The notes under the pieces are model-generated. The model worked only from the letters and a program-made list of their open reading frames with translations, was not told the DNA's origin and ran no database searches. The translations under genes and the position numbers were made by a program. From Pleurotus ostreatus/Saccharomyces cerevisiae fusant (taxonomy: Eukaryota > Opisthokonta), in contig JAMQCK010000208.1 in the NCBI GenBank assembly GCA_024196135.1, positions 1 to 38,576 on the forward strand: a stretch of DNA of 38,576 nt, written 5' to 3'. Of the stretch, positions 30,125 to 38,576 are shown one piece after another. Each line of letters begins with the position of its first letter. Within the stretch, counting starts at the first letter, position 1.

Positions 30125-31310
30125 GTCTCGACCTGAGTTCGTCGAAGTTCGAACAAAGGCCAACAACGTGACAGCCACGCGGCATTTCCCCTTTCGGTCA
30201 CGGGAGCTCCATAAATAGCGACGGGCGTTTGCGATTTGATGGGCGCCCTTTTTTGTCTCTAACCTTCATCTCAACCCCATATCTTCATCTAGCTTTCCTT
30301 CACCACCAACGACTGTCCTCCCTAGACCGAAACGCCGACACTGACGCCACCGATGGCTCGCAAATGCCGTCAATGTATCCTCGGGCTAACCCATATCGCG
30401 ACGCGCGGGCAGCCCAATGATGCGCCAGACAAGTGGCAACGAATGGCCTCGCTGCTGATCTTGGATGCCTGGTCTCCTCGCGGCGAGCCCGGCCCTTGAG
30501 CAGCCAACAGCTCGTAAATGCAGCAACATGTCCCGAGGCAGCCTAATGTCGTCGCGTTCGGGCCCCTCAAGGTGCGCCATCCGACGATCATACCTATTTT
30601 CATTGCTTACCCTTAGCACCAGACTTTCTCGAGTTCGCGATGACTGCTTTACTCAATCTTGGGCGCTGGCAATTGCATCAATGTTATCTCGGCAGAGCGC
30701 AATGTAGCGGATCTCGGGTGGCCAATGGTGCGCGGCTTAACCGTCCTTCGTGTCCTTGCCATTGAACTCCGACCTGAGACCTCATCGATGTTTAGTCTTC
30801 AAGTTTCCCAACCCACCGAATGCTACGCAATAGGATCGATGCCTCGCGAGCTCGCTCAATGGCGCGGTTGCTGAGCAGCTCAAAAGTGTGTTGTTGCCGT
30901 CCCTTCTGAGCTTTCCTCTGACCTCTTCAAGCTATTGGACCTCTCCATCGTCGCTGCGCAAACAGCCCGACGCCGCCCGCCCCAGCCGCCAAGTGGCAAT
31001 GTGATCTCTCGATCAATGCCACACGCCATCGCCGCTCACCGACTGCCGAGTTTTCACGAAGCTGCAAGGGAGGCTCTTATTTTCGAACGGCAATCCGAGG
31101 AGACAGCAAGGACCGGCGCCGTCCAACATGATATTTCCCGCGCGGCGACGCAAGGAGGCCGGCAGGCAAATGACTACCGTCGCCCATGTCTTTCAACATT
31201 CCATACCCCATTTAAGGGCCAGCGCCCAAGTCGCAATGCACCCTTCTTCACGTCACTCCGCCTCCAATCGGCAATGCACTCAAGCCAGAAGATTGATCGT
31301 AATACATAGA
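30125..31310 (-). repeat. Dispersed degenerate repeat element, copy B (inverse of copy A)
   Basis: The reverse complement of this stretch aligns with copy A (2630-4250) in the same block order. Reading the plus strand here: a CACGTTGTTGGCC-type block inverted (near 30160), CATAAATAG (30211), a pyrimidine-rich stretch, ATGGCTCGCAAATGCCGTCA (30353), then tandem units about 150 bases apart. Unit signatures (inverse of GCGCACC) lie near 30420, 30572, 30728 and 30861. The far end (near 31290) matches the block starting near 2645. Divergence is heavy and small gaps are many. Confidence 0.62.
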
Positions 31311-32086
31311 TCTTAGGTATCGATGGAACGTCGTGCCGGACCTCATGCTTGGGAGGATTGAAGATGCGTGCGTGAGCTGTCTGACAATTATTCGTGTTCT
31401 AACTCCTTCAAGGCTACTCGAGGCGGTGAGTTGTATACGACGACCCCATTAACACGCTCGTCGCCTTCAACTTGACTCCGGTATGGTCTCGCTTCATAGC
31501 ATGTAGGCTGATATCTCTCCTCAGAATACCGGAATTCGCCTTCGGATGTGCACTAGACTTCTGGAAACCCAAATGCTCCAGCAGATAGTCGCTTCCGAGG
31601 TGCTTGTCTGACATCCGTTTTCGAGCTGACCGTCGTTCAGTCACTTCGGTGACCGGGTTCCATTGTCGCTTCGGCAGCGCTGGGTAATTGTTTCCATCTT
31701 ATATTCTCCTTCTTTGGATTCCCTACCTACGTTATGCTATCTCTCGTGTCTGTGTATGCTGAAGGGCGTGTATGCTTGTTAATTGCACGTCATGTATCGC
31801 GGGCTGTAAGCAACCCAGTATCTGCGTAGTGTGTGTCTTTCGTTTTGATTTGAACACGATGCGTAAGATAGATATCAATTGCAGATCGGACCACTCAGTC
31901 TGTGCTAGCGAGAAGAGCTCCTGAGTGTTCTGCACCGTCACAGTTGAAGAACACGGTCACGTGCGAAAGGCCGCGTAGCGTGACGATCGAGACGCGAAGT
32001 CTCGAGCGGAACTTGACCCGAACCTCCACTCCTCGACAACGCTGGACAACACTGGAGAGATTGACCCTTGAAGCTTAACTCAACAT
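31311..32086. other. Intergenic region upstream of F5
   Basis: AT-richer DNA without a credible coding frame. A CACGTG E-box (within GGTCACGTGC, about 31950-31959) lies some 130 bases before the F5 start and resembles the first half of the F1-F3 promoter motif. Confidence 0.4.
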
Positions 32087-33925
32087 ATGCGTAACCCAAG
32101 GGTGCGTTCAGTTCATCTGTAAAGCAAGCCGGCACTGATCCCCCAATGACACTACAAGCAGACTTCTTCGAGACCATTCCCCATACATGACTTACCCAAC
32201 GAGATCATCGACCACATCTTGACCCTTTCCATACCCAAAGAACTCACGGACCCCACGCTTGGCTCAGGCGAAGCTTTCCGTGCCTTCCTGGAGCGAACTG
32301 GCGTACGCGACTACCCTCGCCTTCTCAATCAAGTATGCCGGAAATGGCGCGCTCTGGTCAACAACAACGCCACTCTGTGGTCGTACATCTTTGTCTGTGC
32401 GATTGACAGCGACGGATATGGCTACTTCCCCGAACACTACGAGCAGCCGCTGGCGCTGTCAAAAGATGTGCCCCTCACCCTCGTATGCATCCTCGGCAGC
32501 ATGTCTATCGCGCACGTTCTGTCCTCCCCACCCTTCGCGCAGCATATTCCTCGCATGCACATGCTGTGCGTCCATATTCTTGGCTTCAGCTGGACTGACC
32601 CTGTGTTCCCGCTCTTCGAGAAGATGGCGACGCCCGCGCTCGAGGTGCTCCGTGTCTATGACACGGACGACATGGACGAGTCCTGGGGCTACCGTAGGAC
32701 ACCAAAGAGGATATTGAAAGATGCTCCCAACTTGGCAGAGCTCACTCTGGTGGGCTTTCAGAAAAGCAGGGACTGTCTTGCCCTCTCCCATATCGGACGC
32801 GATGCGGGCATAGACTGGTCGCGCCTCACGGTGCTGCGTCTGCCAAACACACCCCGCCGGGCGTACGACCTCCTCTTCGTCGTCTCGACGAACCCTCAGC
32901 TGCAAGCCTTCCAGTGCACCGTTTTCGGCGAGCCGGAAGACGAGGACTACGAGGCCGAGTTTCAAGAATTGATCAGCGACAGCGAGGACGACTGGTCCGA
33001 CTTGGAGGATGAGGAAGACTATACGGAGGAGGATCGAAGGGAGGCTGCCGCGCGCAAACTGCGCCGAAGCACGCGGCCGCAAAGGAGGGCGGCGCAGCAG
33101 GCTGTCATGGGTCCACACGTTCTCCCGAACCTTGTCGACCTGCATGTCGCGGTCGACCACGATACGGAGAGCGACCCCTACGACTCGTGGCGCAGCAGGG
33201 ACGGCAAGGGCGACGAACGTTCGGGGATGGCAAAGTTTCTGGACGGACTTACGACGCCTGCGCTGACGACGCTCACCATCTCTGCGCGCAAGGGACTGGC
33301 GCGCGGCACCAAGTACGACTCGGACTACGTGTCGGGATCCGAGATCGATGCGCAGGAGAACGGGACCGAGCCCTTCGTGCTGAAGCCGGTGCTCGCTGCC
33401 TTCATCGGGCGCTCTCGGTGCACCATCCGCCACCTCTCTCTCCTCCGGGTGTTCATCTCGCTCCCGGAGTTGTTCGCTATCATCAGGCTCTGCCACCACA
33501 TCCGCTCTCTCCACCTCGTTGACCCCCTGCGCTTCGTTCGGGACAGCCTCCTGCACGGCCTCGGGACGCGCACAACCAAGAAGGGCCGCCTCATCGCGCG
33601 CAAGCTCCGGCACCTGATCATCGAGCACAGGGAGCAGAGCGTGTACGCTGGCTTCCCCATTAGCGCCGTTCTCGATATGATCGACGCACGTTGGCCGCCG
33701 GGGTGGGGTCATGGCTCGGATGTGGCGCATGTGGAGATCGTGCATTGTCCGAGCAGCGAGTACGAGAGGGGAACGCCGAAGGAGGTTGTGCAGGCGCGTA
33801 TGCGTAGTAGGCTCGCGAAGATGAGAGAGCGCAAGGACTTGCGGCTGGTGATCACGCAACTCAAGCAGAGCTCGGCCGTACGAGAAGAGATTGCGAGTTG
33901 GGATCGGATGGAGACGTATATGTGA
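32087..33925 (+). CDS. F-box-like protein F5
   Basis: Intact member of the F4/F5 subfamily, 592 residues. A 15-base exon 1 (32087-32101, MRNPR), a 60-base intron (GTGCGT...GCAG, with an ACTGAT branch-like site) and exon 2 (32162-33925) join in phase 0. The product has the F-box-like segment RPFPIHDLPNEIIDHILTLS, then LLNQVCRKWRALV and LWSYIFVC. Leucine-rich stretches follow (WSRLTVLRLPNTPRRAYDLL), an acidic linker (SDSEDDWSDLEDEEDYTEED) before a basic helix, and C-terminal ERKDLRLVITQL. The tiny first exon also occurs in F4 and supports the start. By analogy with F-box proteins it would tether substrates to Skp1/cullin ligases; the targets are unknown. It converges with G2 (stops 164 bases apart). 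Confidence 0.82.
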
Positions 33926-34089
33926 GGGTGAAATCCACCTGTTGAGGACTGCATATATGATAGCATATCCCTCAAAATGATAGAAACGGCGGAATTACTT
34001 AATGCGATAGTGGTCAGTACGTATCAGGTTAGTAGTTATAGGCTAAAGCCAGGATAATAGCCATGTCCGCGACACGCAAGAAGAGGGGC

Positions 34090-35011
34090 CTATGACTGCT
34101 TGTAGTCGCCAGCTGCGGCACTAGAATGTTTTCGTGAGCGTTAGATCACACGGGAGGGCGGAGGATTGCCTACCGAACGGTGGTCATGTTGTCGTAGACC
34201 TTGCGGTACGTGCCAAACTTCAAACTAGTGCAATCGTTCAGTACGGTGGTTGGGAGGAGACAAGAGACACCTACTAGGTAGCATCACTGCCGAAAGCGCC
34301 CTGCAGCGACTGAGAAATGAGGCTTTCTCCCGTGTCTGCGTCCTCGACGTTGTAATCCATCGAACCATTGGGTCCAAAGGTGATCCTATTTCGCCGTCAG
34401 TGTAGTTCATCCCCCTCCATTAACAGCACCTACTTCATCGTATGCTGCACCGTCCGATCCGTATAATTATCCCACTCCGTGCTCGCGCACCCATCCCCGC
34501 ACAGGCTCGCGCTCTCTACGCCCACCCTGCCCTTCCTCGCCGTGAGCGTGAGCATCGGCCCGCCCTGCTTCTGGTCGAAGATTTGCATGAGATGGAAGAA
34601 GTTGTTGCTCGTGCCCGTGTCGCCCGCGATGCGCGTCTTCCACTCGTAGGTATGCGTCTCTCCCGCGGCGTTGTTGGGGCAGCGGAACTCGTTGCGCTGC
34701 CGTGGGGAGTCGAGGTGGTTGGTGTCGAGGTTTTTCGAGCCGTCGGCGGAGAGGGAGAATTGGTAGCAGTCGGAGATGCCGATGTTGGCGAAGTCGCCGG
34801 TGCAGGGGGATTCGAGGACGCCTGGAGAGGAGTTAGAGGACTGAGCTCGTAGCAGGTGTTGGTGAGGGGGATACGAACCGGCCATCTGCCACTGAACCTG
34901 GTTATCGAAGGCCTTGCCGTATGCGAACTTCGTGCCGTCGTTGAGGATTTTCGCAGACGCGGACGTCGCAGCAAGCGCAAAAGCCATAGAAGAGACGAGC
35001 TGCAACTGCAT
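34090..35011 (-). CDS. Secreted polysaccharide-lyase-like protein G2
   Basis: Five exons (35011-34879, 34821-34434, 34385-34275, 34224-34174, 34120-34090) give 237 residues. The signal peptide MQLQLVSSMAFALAATSASA precedes KILNDGTKFAYG. Clan motifs are RNEFR (87-91), FHLMQIF (120-126) and YLKFGTYRK (211-219). Cys51 and Cys63 could form a disulfide, and a second Cys pair lies near LCGDGC. It is nearest to G3 in sequence, intron phases, a GDYKQ-type C terminus and promoter. The reaction is presumed to be extracellular lyase action on uronate polymers; the family name is inference from fold motifs. No lesion was seen. Confidence 0.7.
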
Positions 35012-35535
35012 GATGCGCCGTAAGTAAAAGGAGCAGCGAACGTCAGTAGTGTACGAAAGAAGGTGTGAGAAGGAGGGGACCGTGAGTACTGATCATGTCG
35101 TCTCCCCCGTCTTATAGGCGAAGTAGCAATCGCCGAGACGTCGGGCCGGCGGCGCGCGAGAACGTCGGTAGTGGTTACAGACCTGACCAGGCAAGGAGAA
35201 GGTACCCTCAGTAGCGCACCGAAGTGCCCGCAGGTGCAACACGTGGTAAAGCCCATCGACCAAACACGCGCCGGAGCGCAGATCGTTGCGACCGTCGTTG
35301 CGTGCTCAATTGGGGTGAAAGACATGTTGAGCGCCTATTTTGCGGTCAATAGAAAGGCAAGGAAGATGTTAGAGTACCTGCTCACCTTCGAGGCGCCCGG
35401 ATGAAACTGGGCATAGGCGCCGCTTCGTTTTCTAGCACCTTGAGTTGGCCATGAGGGTCGGTGCGACGACCGGCGATGTCGTCTCAGTTGACTTCGATGC
35501 AGGCGGGAACCGCTCGCAAAAGATTTACGCATATT
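35012..35535 (-). promoter_or_regulatory. G2 promoter, duplicated at G3
   Basis: Aligns by eye with 37033-37540 upstream of G3. Shared stretches include CTTATAGGCGAAGTAGCAAT (35111 here, 37128 there), GCGCGAGAACGTCGGTAG, and CTCACCTTCGAGGC. The minus-strand reading of the first gives CTATAAG, a TATA box about 100 bases before the ATG. The conserved blocks show the duplication carried several hundred bases of control region. Confidence 0.6.
35111..35119 (-). promoter_or_regulatory. TATA box of G2
   Basis: Minus strand CCTATAAG, about 100 bases before the G2 ATG. The same box with identical flanks stands about 100 bases before G3. Confidence 0.55.
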
Positions 35536-36067
35536 TTAAGACTGCCACCGTCGTATAGTCGAGGTGCAGAGCCTCGGGAGTTCCTTTCTTTCGAGGGTTA
35601 GCGCGCCGACCGTGGAGTTTAGTAGGTCGTTAATGTTTAGGCCTTTTATCTTGCAGCAGTCTTCCATCCATATTAGTCTTTTCGATCTTTCGACGCAACT
35701 AGAAGAACCATGATGCGCTATCAAAGCAGAGTCAGACTGCGCCAATCGGTCCTTTTGTTCGAGTTCTTGATGAGACGAACGCAGTTTAGCCTCGAGCTGA
35801 AGCTGAGAGATTTCCCAGGGTCGTGTCATCGGAAGGGGAAAGTTGGTCACGGCATGAAGCTCGGCGGCGTACAGCCCCTCGAGCTGCCGATGTGGTTGAA
35901 GGCAAGGAGGGCCAGGGGTTGCTCCGGCGAAGACCGCAGGCTCGGGCCCGCGCTCACGTGCTAAATCTGATTATGGAAATGTTGGTGTTCGACTTTTATG
36001 TGCACAGGACACTGGTCAGATCGTAGCTCAGATGAAGTCGTGTATGCAGCATATTGACAATAAACAT
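35536..36067 (-). CDS. Possible small hypothetical gene between G3 and G2
   Basis: Exon 1 (36067-36013, starting MFIVNMLHTRLHLSYDL), a 45-base intron (GTGTCC...AATCAG) and exon 2 (35966-35536) join in phase 1 to 161 residues. Exon 2 is open for 143 codons and its product looks protein-like: LEGLYAAELHAVTNFPLP, then a charged helix (SQLQLEAKLRSSHQELEQKD), then WMEDCCKIKGLNINDLLNS. No family is recognised. The start lies only 43 bases after the G3 stop on the same strand, which is tight for two fungal genes. Alternatives are an extension of the G3 transcript, a decayed gene, or a chance frame. The segment is absent from the region upstream of G3, so it is not simply part of the lyase duplication. 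Confidence 0.35.
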
Positions 36068-36110
36068 GGCAGCGGTGGTGAGTAAGTCAGTAAATACGAT
36101 AACAAGGCGT

Positions 36111-37032
36111 TTACGTCTGCTTGTAGTCTCCGGCGGCCATACTATGATAGGATGTCAGTGAGATTGCCAAAGGCTTGTCGACTCCGGAAGCACTCACCGG
36201 ACCTCTGTCATGTGGTCGTAAACCTTGCGGTAGGAGCCGAACTTGAGGCTGGAGGAGTGGTGAGCCAACGCCAGACGGACAAGGGGGAGAACCACGCACA
36301 AGGTCTTCTTGTCACCGAAATGGCCTTTCAGGGACTGCGAGATAATGCCTTTGCCCGAGTCGGCGTCCTTAATCTTATAGTCCATGGAGCCATTTGGACC
36401 GAAGGTGATCCTAATGCGCATTAGCACCACGTCTCTCTTTTCAAATCCTCCACTACACTCACTTCATCGTGTGCTGCACCGTCCGGTCCACATAATCGTC
36501 CCACGACGCGCTCGCGCACCCTTTCCCGCACAGCTCCTCGCTCTCGATCCCGATCTTCCCCTTCCGCGCCGACAGCGTGAGCAGCGGCGCGCTGACGCCA
36601 TCCAGCTTGATTTGCGTAAGGTGGAAAAAGTTGTTGCTCGTGCCCGTCTCGCCGGAGACGTAGGTCTTCCACGAGTAGGTGTGGGTTTCGCCCGCAGCGT
36701 TATTGGGGCAGCGGAATTCGTTACGCTGCCGGGGGGAGTTGAGGTGGCCGGTGTCAAGGTTTTTCGAGCCATCGGCGGAGAGGGAGAATTGGTAGCAGTC
36801 GGAGATGCCGACGTTGGCGAAGTCGCCGGTGCAGGGGGATTCGAGGACACCTGCACGCGGTGAGAAGAGGAATCTGTGAAGACAGGTGGTCGTACTCACC
36901 GGCCATCTGCCACTGGACCTTGTTATCGAAGGCCTTACCGTATCCCAGCTTGGTGCCGTCATTGAGAATCTTCGCGATCGCGGACGTTGCTATGAGAGAA
37001 AGAAAAATCAGGGATATGAGCTGCGTCTTCAT
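36111..37032 (-). CDS. Secreted polysaccharide-lyase-like protein G3
   Basis: Five exons (37032-36900, 36850-36463, 36410-36300, 36248-36198, 36141-36111) give 237 residues. The signal peptide MKTQLISLIFLSLIATSAIA precedes KILNDGTKLGYG. The clan motifs are RNEFR (87-91), a Q-I motif changed to FHLTQI, and FLKFGSYRK. Exon lengths are identical to G2 (133, 388, 111, 51 and 31 bases), while the intron sequences differ, so the copies have been separate for some time. The C terminus AAGDYKQT matches AAGDYKQS of G2. No lesion was seen. Confidence 0.7.
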
Positions 37033-37600
37033 AACAGGCGGTTTAGAGAGTGGACGGAGAGCGCCAGTAGTGAGCGAGGGTACGAGAGGGAGGAGCCGTG
37101 CGTACTGGTGTAAGTCTTGTCGCTCGACTTATAGGCGAAGTAGCAATCACCGAGAGGTCGGACTGGCGGGGCGCGAGAACGTCGGTAGTTTTTATAGACC
37201 TGACCTCGGAAGGGAAAGGTCTCCTCTGTAGCGAGCCAAAGTAAGTACCCGCAGATCCACTTAGTCGTGAAACAAGTAAGAACGGACACAGAGATCGTCG
37301 CGACCGTCGTCCCGTGCTCGGGCGCCTATTTGGCGATAATGGGGATGACAAGAAGAATTGAAAGCATAGCTCTCACCTTCGAGGCGGCAACCCGCGAGAA
37401 GCTAGAGATAGGCGCGCGGGCGCCGCTTCGTCTGCTGGCACGTTGAGCGGTCCATGATTGTCTGTACGACGGCTGGCGACAACGTCTCGACTTTGATGCA
37501 GGCAGACGACGTTATCCAGGTGTGTCCCTGCTGAAGAGAGGCGCACACCGTCGTATCCAAGATCCAGAGTCATGGCAGTTTTCACACCCAAGATGTACGA
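37033..37600 (-). promoter_or_regulatory. G3 promoter, paralogous to the G2 promoter
   Basis: Carries the TATA box (minus strand CCTATAAG, 37128-37136) and the blocks described for G2. A GGCGCCTATTT-like stretch near 37321 also matches the region at 35330. Similarity fades beyond about 37560. Confidence 0.6.
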
Positions 37601-38399
37601 TGTAACATCGATCGAATTAGCGCGCAGAAGTATGTTTGTTAGATTGTTTGAAGCCCCTAGCATGATCGTAAAGAGTATTTTTCCAATCAGTATAGTTGCA
37701 CTAACATGACAAGGATGGCCATAGAATGATGCACTAGCTGAATAGAGTCGAGCGGTCCTGCGAGGCGCCGCAGTCCGATAACGTGAAGTGGGTCGGTCGT
37801 CTCCTAGTCCAAGAATACAGCCCAGTATGAGACGGAAAACGAAACTTCCGTCGTATGAGTCTTGGGATCCCGACAGAACGCAGTAATCAGCTTAGCGACG
37901 CCTGTCCTCCCTCGAGAACATGATGATGAAGCTGCTGATAGCTGCACTTCGGTGTGGAGGCGCGAGAAGCATGTCAATGCCATTGGCCCATTTTCCTGCT
38001 CCTTCAAGTGCGAATTGGATGGGGCTTAGGTCCTTTTCGACAAGACGACGTAAGCGCGACGGAGATGGTAGGAGGCAAGCAACGCTGAAGGGATATTCAT
38101 TGACAGGCGGTCCAACTTCCGGGAAACCATGTGACGATGTTTGATTTGACCCCGCTTGCATTCCTTCGTGCATGTTGACTTGAACCACCACCACCGCGCG
38201 TGTCGACGTCCAGAGCGACATCTCTCGTCCCCTTAGATTGCTGGGGGGCCCTTGAATTTACTATTCTATCGATACACAGACGCGCTACACGCCCGTACTG
38301 CCCGTCTAGTTCGAATTTGCCAGGACGCTAGCGCCAGACTAGCATTCCCACACCTCTTCGACCCAAACCACCCCTCTACCCTCGCATTCCCTCACCACC
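37601..38399. other. Intergenic region up to the histone gene
   Basis: The proximal part, ending in TTCCCTCACCACC just before the ATG at 38400, should be the histone promoter and leader. On the minus strand an ATG-initiated frame of 109 codons (38221-37892) is open, but it shows no domain and no support beyond its length. Confidence 0.4.
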
Positions 38400-38576
38400 A
38401 TGCCGCCCAGAAACTCGGGAGGGAAGATTAAGCCCGGATCGGCGCCGGTGCAGGCTAGTGCTGCGAAGGCTCAGGATGGGAAGCAGATGACGCGAAGCTC
38501 GCGCGCAGGCTTGCAGGTGCGTACGCTCTTTCCTGCACAGAATGCGCCGCTGACCATATTTGCCTTTCTCAAACGC
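38400..38576 (+). CDS. Histone H2A family, probably H2A.Z, first exon (cut by window edge)
   Basis: Exon 1 is 38400-38516: 39 codons from MPPRNSGGKIKPG to MTRSSRAGLQ, followed by a GTGCGT donor; the intron runs off the window. RSSRAGLQ (next FPVGR in the family) is the signature at the start of the H2A histone fold. The tail, with no run of GKGGK and with KAQDGKQMTRSSRAGLQ, resembles basidiomycete H2A.Z more than canonical H2A. An intron exactly after AGLQ is plausible for this family. H2A.Z marks nucleosomes at promoters. Assignment to H2A is strong, to the Z variant moderate. Confidence 0.72.
   Translation, partial: MPPRNSGGKIKPGSAPVQASAAKAQDGKQMTRSSRAGLQVRTLFPAQNAPLTIFAFLKR

Noticed and set aside
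32459..33859. 466-codon open frame antisense to F5
   Set aside because: Mirror of a GC-rich coding frame; the sense protein matches the F-box family, the antisense one nothing.
37892..38221. 109-codon minus-strand frame before the histone gene
   Set aside because: Open frame with ATG but no domain, no intron and no conservation visible; left as intergenic.

Overview
The window looks like nuclear DNA of a mushroom-forming basidiomycete (Agaricomycetes, perhaps a wood-decay polypore). It is GC-rich, genes are dense, most introns are 36-100 bases with GT..AG ends, and it carries agaricomycete-type F-box families, a fungal-type hAT transposon and secreted jelly-roll lyase-like genes. All exon boundaries were read by eye. 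Reading phase was carried through every multi-exon model and closes on a stop, except in genes cut by the window edges or broken.

Left part (1-12.4 kb), mostly housekeeping: the 5' end of a beta-adaptin gene (minus), a small protein with a PP1-docking-like RVSF motif (minus), a small unknown gene (plus), a decayed repeat element (copy A, about 2.63-4.25 kb), a MYND zinc-finger gene (minus), the complete mitochondrial RNA polymerase RPO41 (plus, five exons), and a gene with a retro-integrase-type H2C2 zinc finger (minus).

Middle part (12.4-24.7 kb), an F-box cluster reshaped by transposons: F1 (12737-15064) is intact. F2 is cut after codon 9 by a complete 4.79-kb hAT transposon (15421-20211); its start codon and promoter lie left of the element and its body right of it. 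The transposase inside reads through 16 exons (991 codons) without a lesion and begins with a ubiquitin-like domain ending in Gly-Gly, the most unusual feature seen. A 383-bp TA-flanked MITE follows F2. F3 (22770-24665) carries two in-frame stops.

Right part (24.8-38.6 kb): a membrane-anchored hemerythrin/HHE protein; three paralogous secreted lyase-like genes (G1 26453-27368, G2 34090-35011, G3 36111-37032) with identical exon structure, G2 and G3 also sharing several hundred bases of promoter; a second F-box subfamily with F4 (one nonsense codon) and F5 (intact); copy B of the decayed repeat in inverted orientation (about 30.12-31.31 kb); a possible small gene between G3 and G2; and the first exon of a histone H2A-family gene, probably H2A.Z, at the right edge.

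The housekeeping genes are unrelated to each other. The accessory genes (F-box, lyase-like, transposon, repeats) record repeated local duplication and decay. F1, F2 and F3 share an upstream 10-mer, GGTCACCTGA, so duplication carried promoters with it.
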